Part shown: positions 55,092-64,000 of the stretch, piece by piece
Numbering within the stretch: position 1 is the first letter of the stretch
Layout: every line of letters starts with the position of its first letter
Source: Gammaproteobacteria bacterium
GTDB lineage: Bacteria; Pseudomonadota; Gammaproteobacteria; SZUA-140
Assembly (NCBI GenBank): GCA_016712635.1
Contig: JADJQS010000015.1
Coordinates: 186,001 to 250,000, forward strand
Direction of reading: 5' to 3'
Length of the DNA: 64,000 nucleotides
Made by a program: the position numbers and the translations under genes
The notes under the pieces: model-generated
What the model was told of the DNA's origin: nothing
Seen by the model: the letters and a program-made list of their open reading frames with translations, nothing else
Database searches by the model: none

Positions 55092-55168
55092 GGCGCGGTT
55101 GCTGCGCCGGCTCCGGCCCGGCGCGATTCCCGCCCGGGTGCGATAGATCCCGGCGGAGCGGGGGCGCC

Positions 55169-55408
55169 TTACAGATGACTGTGCGAACCGTCACAATACG
55201 GCTTGTCCTGGCTGTGCTTGCAGCCGCACAGGGCCAGCGGGGCGCGGGAGGTAACGGTGAATTGCACGGGCGTGAACCCGGTGCCTTTGTGCGATCCGTC
55301 GCAAAAAGGCTGTTTCGAGGAGCGGCCGCAGGCGCACCAAAAATAGGTGCCGGGCGCCAGGCTCATGACGTAGGGGGATTTCTGCGCAACTACGGGTTCA
55401 TCGGACAT
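55169..55408 (-). CDS. CDGSH iron-sulfur protein with two cluster motifs
   Basis: A 79-residue protein with two CDGSH-type 2Fe-2S sites, CACGRSSKQPFCDGSH (about 25-40) and CGCKHSQDKPYCDGSH (about 61-76), each with three Cys and one His. Tandem CDGSH proteins are small soluble redox or cluster-carrier proteins. It stands alone between the amtB terminator and a plus-strand gene. The precise role is unknown. Confidence 0.88.
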   Translation of the reverse strand: MSDEPVVAQKSPYVMSLAPGTYFWCACGRSSKQPFCDGSHKGTGFTPVQFTVTSRAPLALCGCKHSQDKPYCDGSHSHL

Positions 55409-55555
55409 GGGGTCTCCTCAATGGCGGTAATTGTCATTAAAATCCGGCTGATTATACCTTTCCTGGGCACCGGCGGGCACGGCCTGCGGTAAGGAAACAG
55501 CGGCGGTTGGCCGATATCCTCGGCATACCTCCCAAACCGTGCATGGGGCTTACCG

Positions 55556-56008
55556 ATGAAGATAATCCTGTCCTTGGCGGTGCTGCTGCTTGGCGCCACC
55601 GGCTTTACCAGCATCGCCGCGGAGACCGTCTACAAGTGGACGGACAAATCAGGCGTGGTGCATTTCAGCGACCGCCCGGTGCCCAACGCCGAGGCGGAGG
55701 AGATGAGGGTGACGCCATCGAGACCGTCCTTCACCGAACCGGACGAGGAAGAGGCTGGCGCGGACGAGGACGACGCGGAGGCGGATACGCCGGCATCCAA
55801 GGAGGAACGCCAGGCCGCGGAGGAGGAGCAGCAGCGGAAGATCCGCGAGCAGAACTGCCAGATCGCGCGCCAGACACTGCAGCACAATGAGAGCATCGAG
55901 CGCATGTACCGGGTGGATGCCAGCGGGGAGCGCGTGTTCCTGTCGGATGAGGAGCGCGAGATGGTCCTCGCCAGGTCGGGCGAGGATGTCAAGAAGTGGT
56001 GTGATTGA
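55556..56008 (+). CDS. DUF4124-domain exported protein
   Basis: A 150-residue protein with a signal peptide (ILSLAVLLLGATGFTSIAA) and the DUF4124 signature ETVYKWTDKSGVVHFSDRPVP. A very acidic segment (EPDEEEAGADEDDAEAD) and a Glu/Gln-rich helix with two cysteines follow. DUF4124 proteins are common small periplasmic proteins of proteobacteria with no assigned function. It is convergent with speE. Confidence 0.82.
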   Translation: MKIILSLAVLLLGATGFTSIAAETVYKWTDKSGVVHFSDRPVPNAEAEEMRVTPSRPSFTEPDEEEAGADEDDAEADTPASKEERQAAEEEQQRKIREQNCQIARQTLQHNESIERMYRVDASGERVFLSDEEREMVLARSGEDVKKWCD

Positions 56009-56033
56009 GCACTAGCGGCGCGCGCTGCCGCGG

Positions 56034-56888
56034 CTACTGCCCGAGCTCGCCGCGGAAGAACTCGGGCTGCGCCATGCAGGCCTGGTGCATGGCCAGGTTG
56101 TAGTAACGCGTCGCGAACGACTTGTCCGCGATGTCCTGATCCCGGATGTTCCTGAGGGAAGACCCCTTGCCCGCCAGCGTGGTGCTCCACCAGCCGGACG
56201 GGTAGACGCACTGGGGGAAATTCAACGTGAGAAAATCGTTGAAGCCGGCGTTGCGCATGGCTTTGCGCATTGCGCTGATCAGCTTCATGTGCAACAGGGG
56301 CGATTCGCTCTGCTGGGCGATGATGCCGCCCGGGCGCAGTGCGCGGAAGCAGTCGCGGTAGAACGGCTCGGAAAACAGCCCCGCCGCCGGCCCGATTGGA
56401 TCGGTACTGTCGACGATGATGACGTCGTAGCTCTCCGGCTCGGATTCCGCCACCCACTTGATGCCGTCGCCGAAGATCAGGCGCGCGCGCGGATCGTTGT
56501 TGGCGCGGCACAGTTCCGGGAAGAAACGCTCGGAGAGTCGCGTAACGCGTTCGTCGATCTCCACCTGCACCGCGGACTTGACCGATTCGTGCTTGAGCGT
56601 CTCGCTCAGCGTACCGCAGTCCCCGCCGCCGATGATCAGCACGCTTTTCGGGTTGACGTGGGTATACAGCACGGGATGCGTTAGCATCTCATGGTAGAGG
56701 AAGTTGTCGCGCTGGGAGAGCATGATGTAGCCGTCGATCGTCATCAGGTGGCCGAAATCCGTGGTCTCGTAGATTTCGATGCGCTGGTATTCGGTCTGCT
56801 CCTCGTGGAGCTTTCCGGTGATACGGAGCGAAAAGGCGATGCCGGTGCTTTCGCCCACTTCGGTAAACCAGTTCTGATCCAGGCCCAT
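56034..56888 (-). CDS. speE: Spermidine synthase
   Basis: A 284-residue aminopropyltransferase that joins putrescine and decarboxylated SAM. Signatures: FGHLMTIDGYIMLSQRDNFLYHEMLTH, the dcSAM-binding IIGGGDCGTLSE and the catalytic region VIIVDSTDPIGPAAGLFS. The start MGLDQNWFTE matches the family. It is divergent from speA across 87 bp, so two polyamine genes share a control region. Confidence 0.93.
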   Translation of the reverse strand: MGLDQNWFTEVGESTGIAFSLRITGKLHEEQTEYQRIEIYETTDFGHLMTIDGYIMLSQRDNFLYHEMLTHPVLYTHVNPKSVLIIGGGDCGTLSETLKHESVKSAVQVEIDERVTRLSERFFPELCRANNDPRARLIFGDGIKWVAESEPESYDVIIVDSTDPIGPAAGLFSEPFYRDCFRALRPGGIIAQQSESPLLHMKLISAMRKAMRNAGFNDFLTLNFPQCVYPSGWWSTTLAGKGSSLRNIRDQDIADKSFATRYYNLAMHQACMAQPEFFRGELGQ

Positions 56889-56914
56889 GGCGCCTTATCC
56901 GTGTATAGACAGGG

Positions 56915-56943
56915 TTTCAAAATATCCGATGCGCGCCTATTAT
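56915..56943 (+). promoter_or_regulatory. Possible speA promoter
   Basis: TTTCAA (56915-56920) and TATTAT (56938-56943) are separated by 17 bases; the -10 matches 5 of 6 and the -35 3 of 6. The start of transcription would fall near 56950 in the speE/speA divergent region. Confidence 0.4.
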
Positions 56944-56975
56944 AAACAGGGTTTCGACCTGATGAACAGGCGAAT

Positions 56976-58928
<1,953 letters not shown>

Positions 58929-59017
58929 AGGTTAGGCGTGAGGCGTTAGGCGGGAAGAGAATAAATAAATATATACAAAGCGCTTGACAGGAAAAATGAA
59001 GCGAACATGCTTTTCTG

Positions 59018-59195
59018 CCTCACGCCTCACGCCTCACGCCTCACGCCTCACGCCTCGCCTCACGCCTCACGCCTCACGCCTCACGCCTCACGCCTCACGC
59101 CTCACGCCTCACGCCTCACGCCTCACGCCTCACGCCTCACGCCTCACGCCTCACGCCTCACGCCTCACGCCTCACGCCTCACGCCTCACGCCTCG
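59018..59195. repeat. Tandem heptamer array, 24 copies of CCTCACG
   Basis: Five exact copies (59018-59052), one 5-base variant (CCTCG, 59053-59057) and nineteen exact copies (59058-59190), then the partial CCTCG at 59191-59195. An inverted copy is at 58936-58946 (GGCGTGAGGCG). Because 7 is not a multiple of 3, all frames are open and spell a PHASRLT heptad, but there is no sign that it is translated. The array lies between speA and the SPOR gene, and its last unit provides the SPOR stop codon. Confidence 0.95.
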
Positions 59196-59770
59196 GGTTT
59201 CAACGCCAGCAGCATGAACTCGATGTTGTTGCGCTGCAGGGTGGCGCGCGTCTGCTGCGCATCCCTGAGGGCCTTGTAAGGGCCGACCCGCACCCGGTAC
59301 CAGGTGGTGTCGTCGCTGATGATCACCGTCTGGATCGAGGCCTCCACGCCGATCAGCGCCAGGCGCGCCTTGAGGTTGTCAGCCTCGCCGTAGCTGCTGA
59401 AAGAACCTACCTGCAGGATATAGGGCCCGTCCGTTTCCGGCTTGCGCGCATCGGCACGCGCTGAGGCGGGCGCGTCGTGCGGGACCTTCACCTCCATCTC
59501 CGGCAGCATCCGGTAGAATTCGAAGCGGTCCTTCTCCTTGGACTCCTTTTCCTCTACCGCCTTGGTCGCCGGTTTGGGTGCGCTGGCGGCGGGTTTTTGG
59601 GCGAGCTCCGGCGCGGCTTTGGCGGTGTCGGGCCGGGTGGAGAGAAAATAGACCGCGTATCCGGCCAGGAAGCCGGCGGCAAGCCCGCCGAACAGCCACG
59701 GCCAGCGCTTCGGCGCGCGCGTGCGGGAGGCGCGCCGTTTCCGGGACGGCTGCTTGTAGTCGCGCGGCAT
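59186..59770 (-). CDS. FtsN-like SPOR-domain protein
   Basis: A 194-residue membrane protein: a basic N-terminal cytoplasmic tail (RKRRASRTRAPKRWPW), one helix at about 25-45, an Ala/Pro/Lys linker and a C-terminal SPOR domain (YILQVGSFSSYGEADNLKARLALIGV, TTWYRVRVGPYKALRDAQ). It binds septal peptidoglycan and is probably a cell-division protein. It starts one base after the argS stop, the arrangement I recall from Pseudomonas (priA-argS-SPOR-hslVU). Here hslVU is not next; the stop codon TGA is made of bases from the heptamer array. Confidence 0.85.
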   Translation of the reverse strand: MPRDYKQPSRKRRASRTRAPKRWPWLFGGLAAGFLAGYAVYFLSTRPDTAKAAPELAQKPAASAPKPATKAVEEKESKEKDRFEFYRMLPEMEVKVPHDAPASARADARKPETDGPYILQVGSFSSYGEADNLKARLALIGVEASIQTVIISDDTTWYRVRVGPYKALRDAQQTRATLQRNNIEFMLLALKPEA

Positions 59771-59771
59771 G

Positions 59772-61538
59772 CTACATGTAGTCCGGCGCGCCGACGCCGA
59801 GCAACTGCAGCCCGTTCTTCAACACCTGGCGCGCGGCCCTGATCAGCGCGAGGCGCGCGTTGCGCACGGCGGCGTCATCGACCAGGAACTGGTGCGCGTT
59901 ATAGTAGGTGTGAAAATCGTTCGCGAGCTCGCGCAGGAAATAGGCGAGCTGATGCGGCTCGTGGGCCAGGGCGGCGTTTTCGATCGTCTCGGGATACTGT
60001 CCGAGCCGGGCGATCAGCCGCTGTTCATGCTCCTCGGCGAGACGGTCGAGGCTGGCCAGGCCCATGACCGGGTCCTCGGTCATCCCCTTTTCCGCCAGCT
60101 GGCGGAGCACGCTGCAGATGCGCGCATGGGCGTACTGGATGTAGTAGACGGGATTGTCGCTCGATTCCGACTTGGCGAGGTCGAGGTCGAAATCCATATG
60201 CTGTTCGCACTTGCGCAGCACGTAGAAGAAGCGCGCGGCATCGTTGCCGACCTCTCCGCGCAGCTCGCGCAGGGTGACGAACTGGCCGCTGCGGGTCGAC
60301 ATCTGGACCCGGCTGTCGCCGCGGTAGAGTATGGCGAACTGCACCAGCAGCACGTCGAGGCGTGAGGCGTCGCAGCCGAGTGCGCTCAACGCTGCCCGGA
60401 CGCGCGGGACATAGCCGTGGTGGTCGGCGCCCCAGATGTCGATGATGCGCTCGAAGCCGCGCTCGAACTTGCCGGCGTGATAGGCGATATCGTGCGCGAA
60501 GTAGGTGGCCTGGCCGTTCTCGCGCACGAGGACGCGGTCCTTCTCGTCGCCGAAGGCGGTGGAACGGAACCACCAGGCGCCGTCCTGCTGGTACAGATGA
60601 TTGCCCGCGCGCAGGCGCTCGATGACGCGGTCAACCGCTCCGCTCTCGATCAGCGAGCGCTCGGAGAACCATTCAGCGTACACCACACCGAACTCCTGCA
60701 GGTCTTCCCGGATATCCTTCAGGATGGTGCGCAGACCGGCATCGAACACGGTGCGATAGCGCCTGTCGCCCAGTACCTCCTTCGCACGCGCGATCAGCCC
60801 GTCGATGTGCGCCTCCTTGTCGCCGCTCCCGTCGGAGGCGAGGTCGGGCGGCAGGTTCGCCATGACGACCGCGGCGGAGGCGTGCAGCTCGTCCCTGTGG
60901 GCGCGGAACAGCGATCCCGCGATGTCGTTCACGTAGTCGCCGCGGTAGCCGTTGCTCGGGAAGGCCAGGTTTTCGCCGTGCAGTTCCAGGTAGCGCAGCC
61001 AGACGCTCGCGGCGAGGATGTCCATCTGGCGCCCGGCATCGTTGATGTAATACTCGCGATGCACCTTGAAGCCGGCGGCGACCAGCAGGTCGGCCACCGC
61101 GGCGCCGTAGGCGGCCCCGCGGCCGTGGCCGACGTGCAGCGGCCCGGTCGGATTCGCCGACACGAATTCGACCTGGACGCTGCGCCCCTGGCCGACCGTG
61201 CTGTGGCCGAAGGCGTCGCCCGCCTCGAGGATCTGCGGGATGACGCGGCGGAAGGCGTCCGCGGCCAGGAAGAAATTGATGAAGCCGGGACCCGCGATCT
61301 CGATGCGTTCCACGTAATCCGCCGCCGGCATGGCGCCGGCTATCTGCCCGGCGAGACGGCGCGGATTGCCGCGCAGGTGCTTGGCGAGGATCAGCGCGAT
61401 ATTGCAGGCGAAATCGCCGTGCTGCCTGTCGCGGGCGCGTTCGATCTGGATGTCGACGGGCACGTCCCTGGCGATCGCACCCTCGTTCTGCAGGGCAAGC
61501 ACGGCCCGGGTGAGGAGTTCACGCAGCTGGTTTTTCAT
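59772..61538 (-). CDS. argS: Arginyl-tRNA synthetase
   Basis: A 588-residue class I synthetase charging tRNA-Arg. It has the N-terminal Add-1 domain, the HIGH-type motif in PTGPLHVGHGRGA, the KMSK-equivalent MSTRSGQFVTLREL and the C-terminal DALR anticodon-binding domain (ALAHEPHQLAYFLRELANDFHTYY). Length is standard. It lies between priA and the SPOR gene on the same strand, probably in one operon. Confidence 0.96.
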   Translation of the reverse strand: MKNQLRELLTRAVLALQNEGAIARDVPVDIQIERARDRQHGDFACNIALILAKHLRGNPRRLAGQIAGAMPAADYVERIEIAGPGFINFFLAADAFRRVIPQILEAGDAFGHSTVGQGRSVQVEFVSANPTGPLHVGHGRGAAYGAAVADLLVAAGFKVHREYYINDAGRQMDILAASVWLRYLELHGENLAFPSNGYRGDYVNDIAGSLFRAHRDELHASAAVVMANLPPDLASDGSGDKEAHIDGLIARAKEVLGDRRYRTVFDAGLRTILKDIREDLQEFGVVYAEWFSERSLIESGAVDRVIERLRAGNHLYQQDGAWWFRSTAFGDEKDRVLVRENGQATYFAHDIAYHAGKFERGFERIIDIWGADHHGYVPRVRAALSALGCDASRLDVLLVQFAILYRGDSRVQMSTRSGQFVTLRELRGEVGNDAARFFYVLRKCEQHMDFDLDLAKSESSDNPVYYIQYAHARICSVLRQLAEKGMTEDPVMGLASLDRLAEEHEQRLIARLGQYPETIENAALAHEPHQLAYFLRELANDFHTYYNAHQFLVDDAAVRNARLALIRAARQVLKNGLQLLGVGAPDYM

Positions 61539-61625
61539 GGCATCGGATCGGATTGAGTAGGTGTCGGTACGGACGGCGGCGCCGGCGCGCCTATTATCCC
61601 CGGTGCGGCAATTCTTGCATACTGT

Positions 61626-63848
61626 CTAATACTCGTCGATCGGGTCGACGTCGAGCGTCCAGCGCACCTTGCCGGACTGGGGCAGCTCACTCAGCCGCTG
61701 CAGCGCCGCTGCGAGCGCGTGATGCAGCGGCGCGCGACGGCCGGAGTGAAACAGCAGTTGCGCGCGGTGCCGGCCGGCGCGCCGCTCCATCGGCGGCGGC
61801 GCCGGGCCGAGTATCTCCACCCCGGCGCGGACGGATTCCGGAAGGCCTGCGCACAGGGCCGCGAGAAAATCCCGCGGCGCCCGCGCATGGACCGACTCCG
61901 CGCGCAACAGCGCCAGACAGCCGTATGGCGGCAATCCGGCCTGGCGGCGCTCGTCGAGCAGGCTGAGGGCGAAATTCTGGTAGTCGTGCCGCAGCAGGGC
62001 GGCGAGCTGGGGATGGTCCGGATGGTGGGTCTGTATCAGCACCTCGCCGGGGTTGTCGGCGCGTCCGGCGCGTCCGGCGACCTGGACGATCAGCTGGCCC
62101 ATACGTTCGCTCGCGCGGAAATCCGCGCCAAACAGGCCCTGGTCGGCGTCAAGGATGCCGACCAGGGTGACGTGCGGCAGATGATGTCCCTTGGTCAGCA
62201 TCTGCGTGCCGAGCAGGATCTGGCGCCGCCCTTCCTGCACCCGCCGCATGAGCGCATCGAGGCTGCCCTTGCGCCGCGTGCTGTCGCGGTCGATGCGCAC
62301 GATCTCGGCGGCTGGGAAGCGACCTGCCAGCACCTCTTCCGCCCGTTCCGTACCCTGCCCGAGCGGCCGCAGGTCGGGGCTGCCGCACCCGGGACATCCC
62401 GCAGGCACGGCGCGCTGGGCATCACAGTGATGGCAGCGCAACTGGCGCTGCGCGTGGTGATAGATCAGGTGCGCATCGCAGCGCGGACAGGAGGCGACCC
62501 AGCCGCAGTCGTGGCACAGCAGCGTGGGCGCGTAGCCGCGCCGGTTCAGGAACAGCAGCACCTGGTGATCACGCGCCAGATGGCGCTCGATCGCCTGGGC
62601 CAGGGCGGGGGAGATGCCGCTTTCCGCCACCTGGTCGCGCAGGCTGACCAGGCGGATCTCGGGCTGCACCGCCGCGCCCGCGCGCGTCGCCAGGATGAGA
62701 TGACGATAACGGTTCTGACGGCAGTTGTGCAGGCTCTCCAGCGCGGGCGTCGCCGAGCCGAGCACGACCGGCACATTGAGCAAGCGGGCGCGTACGACGG
62801 CGAGGTCGCGCGCGTGATAGCGGAATCCCTCCTGCTGTTTGTAGGAGGCGTCGTGCTCCTCGTCGACGATGATGACACCCGGACGCGCAAGCGGGACGAA
62901 CACCGCGGAGCGGGTGCCGATGACGATCGGCGCGCTGCCGTCTGCAGCCGCGCGCCAGGCGGCGTGGCGTTCGCGGTCAGACAAACCCGAATGCAGCACC
63001 GCCAGCGGGGCGGCGAAGCGGTGACGGACGCGCTCGATCATCTGCGGCGTGAGGCCGATCTCCGGCACCATAAGCAGTGCCTGGCGCCCCTTGCGCAGCA
63101 CGCCTTCGACGGCGTGGAAATAGACCTCGGTCTTCCCGCTGCCGGTGACGCCGTCGAGCAGGAACGGCTGGAAGCGGTCGAGCGCGGCATCGATCGCCGC
63201 GGCGGCGGCGCGCTGGGAGTCGTTCAATACGGGCGCCGTTGCGGCGGATGTGATGGCGTACTCCGCCGCAACGGCCTTTTCGCCGGCGATCTCGCGGCTT
63301 TCCACCAAGCCTTTCGCGCGCAGCCTGCGCAGCGTATCGCCTCCGCCGGGCAGGCGGAGCACTTCCTGGGCCGTGATACCATCCGGCGCCGCGGCCAGTG
63401 TCTGCATCAGCGCCAGTTGCCGCGGTGCGCGGCGCAGGGAGTCTGCCGCGAGGGTGCGACCCTCCGCGCTCAGGCACCAGCGCCGTTCCGTCCGCGCGGC
63501 AACGGCTTCGCCGCGGCGCAGCAGCGCGGGCAGCGCGCCGAGCAGTACCTCGCCTGCCGGATGATGATAATAGTCCGCCGCCCAGAGCAGCAGACGGAAT
63601 ACGTCCGGAGGGAGTACCGGCTGTGTGTCGATGAGCGCATGTGCCCGTTTCAACCGGGCGACGGCGACGCTGCTCGATGCGGTTGTGGCGGTGATTATCC
63701 CGACACGGGTGCCGCGACCGAAGGGCACGCGCGCCCGCGCACCCGCCACGGCGGTGCCCGGATCAATGTCCTTCGGCGGCAGGTAATCGAAAACCCGATA
63801 AACGGGTGAGGGTACGGCGACTTGCCAGAACCGGACGCCGGCGGTCAT
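61626..63848 (-). CDS. priA: Primosomal protein N' (replication restart helicase PriA)
   Basis: A 740-residue superfamily 2 helicase that reloads the replisome at collapsed forks. N-terminal DNA-binding domain (VAVPSPVYRVFDYLPP), Walker A GVTGSGKTEVY, DEEH box (VDEEHDASYKQQ), and the zinc-binding cysteines (CHDCGWVASCPRCDAH, CHHCDAQ, CPGCG) are present. The C-terminal helicase motifs VQVAGRAGRADNPGEVLIQT follow. argS lies 87 bp downstream. Confidence 0.96.
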   Translation of the reverse strand: MTAGVRFWQVAVPSPVYRVFDYLPPKDIDPGTAVAGARARVPFGRGTRVGIITATTASSSVAVARLKRAHALIDTQPVLPPDVFRLLLWAADYYHHPAGEVLLGALPALLRRGEAVAARTERRWCLSAEGRTLAADSLRRAPRQLALMQTLAAAPDGITAQEVLRLPGGGDTLRRLRAKGLVESREIAGEKAVAAEYAITSAATAPVLNDSQRAAAAAIDAALDRFQPFLLDGVTGSGKTEVYFHAVEGVLRKGRQALLMVPEIGLTPQMIERVRHRFAAPLAVLHSGLSDRERHAAWRAAADGSAPIVIGTRSAVFVPLARPGVIIVDEEHDASYKQQEGFRYHARDLAVVRARLLNVPVVLGSATPALESLHNCRQNRYRHLILATRAGAAVQPEIRLVSLRDQVAESGISPALAQAIERHLARDHQVLLFLNRRGYAPTLLCHDCGWVASCPRCDAHLIYHHAQRQLRCHHCDAQRAVPAGCPGCGSPDLRPLGQGTERAEEVLAGRFPAAEIVRIDRDSTRRKGSLDALMRRVQEGRRQILLGTQMLTKGHHLPHVTLVGILDADQGLFGADFRASERMGQLIVQVAGRAGRADNPGEVLIQTHHPDHPQLAALLRHDYQNFALSLLDERRQAGLPPYGCLALLRAESVHARAPRDFLAALCAGLPESVRAGVEILGPAPPPMERRAGRHRAQLLFHSGRRAPLHHALAAALQRLSELPQSGKVRWTLDVDPIDEY

Positions 63849-63973
63849 GGGGCAGGCAACAGGGAGGTGGCCGGGACCGATACCGGGGAGTTTATAAGGC
63901 CCGCGTGCATGCCGCCTGAGATGGGGGGTAATGTATAAACTCTAACTCCTTGTCGAACGTGGCAATCGGAGGC

Positions 63974-63997
63974 TTGTCCACAAAACCTGTGGATAAC
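63974..63997. promoter_or_regulatory. Inverted pair of DnaA-box-like sequences
   Basis: TTGTCCACA (63974-63982, one mismatch to TTATNCACA) and TGTGGATAA (63989-63997, the exact complement of TTATCCACA) face each other across six bases. They lie in the 152-bp region upstream of priA, in which no gene is seen. DnaA binding is possible; an origin cannot be judged from the window edge. Confidence 0.4.
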
Positions 63998-64000
63998 TCT

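Noticed and set aside
59018..59195. CRISPR array
   Set aside because: The unit is a 7-bp uninterrupted tandem repeat without spacers, and no cas gene is near.
58984..59279. Plus-strand frames encoding PHASRLT repeats
   Set aside because: These are a by-product of the 7-bp tandem array, with no ribosome site or homology, and they overlap the SPOR gene end.

Overview
The window is a GC-rich chromosomal segment of a gammaproteobacterium. Gene content and order support this: rpmE, a secreted nuclease, malic enzyme, the PBP1A gene divergent from pilMNOPQ, aroK-aroB, a DamX-like SPOR protein, gltBD and hemE follow an order I recall from Pseudomonas-type genomes. At the other end priA-argS-SPOR protein and speE/speA also look gammaproteobacterial. 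A sulfur-oxidising or Chromatiales-like host is possible, but nothing in the window proves it. No rRNA, tRNA or CRISPR was seen.

Layout. 1-5.8 kb: end of gspC, rpmE with its own promoter and terminator, a secreted SNase-fold nuclease, an M48 lipoprotein peptidase, malic enzyme and malate dehydrogenase. 5.9-15.7 kb: mrcA (minus) divergent from the type IV pilus assembly operon pilMNOPQ, followed by a frameshifted Ig-like lipoprotein gene and a strong terminator. 15.8-21 kb: aroK, aroB, a dGTPase-like HD protein, a small WGR protein and a DamX-like AAA/SPOR protein, nearly all overlapping or tightly spaced. 21-28.6 kb: gltB-gltD behind a near-consensus promoter, then hemE with a TTG start. 28.6-31.3 kb: an orphan Rossmann-like protein, a small lipoprotein, a small periplasmic protein and a b-type cytochrome. 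31.4-35.8 kb: an RND efflux pump and its adaptor (minus), without an outer-membrane channel. 35.8-36.6 kb: gene-poor.

36.6-51.1 kb is an accessory island. It starts with a REP-associated tyrosine transposase (RAYT) bounded by 16-bp inverted ends, which abuts a 5'-truncated RHS gene. Two tandem copies of one module follow: double-XRE regulator, 387-bp non-coding region with a conserved block, signal-peptide RHS protein, 11-bp gap, small putative immunity gene. The RHS cores are almost identical but the C-terminal tips and the downstream genes differ completely. A 26-bp copy of the RAYT end recurs at the right edge, a few bases from the comM stop. This is the most interesting part of the window and looks like a polymorphic-toxin array that diversifies by module duplication and tip exchange.

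51.1-64 kb: comM and ubiK (minus); glnK-amtB behind a sigma-54-type promoter and an NtrC-like site, so nitrogen-regulated ammonium uptake that fits with gltBD; a double-CDGSH protein; a DUF4124 protein; speE and speA (divergent polyamine genes); a 24-copy heptamer array that supplies the stop codon of an FtsN-like SPOR gene; argS; priA; and an inverted pair of DnaA-box-like sequences at the right edge.
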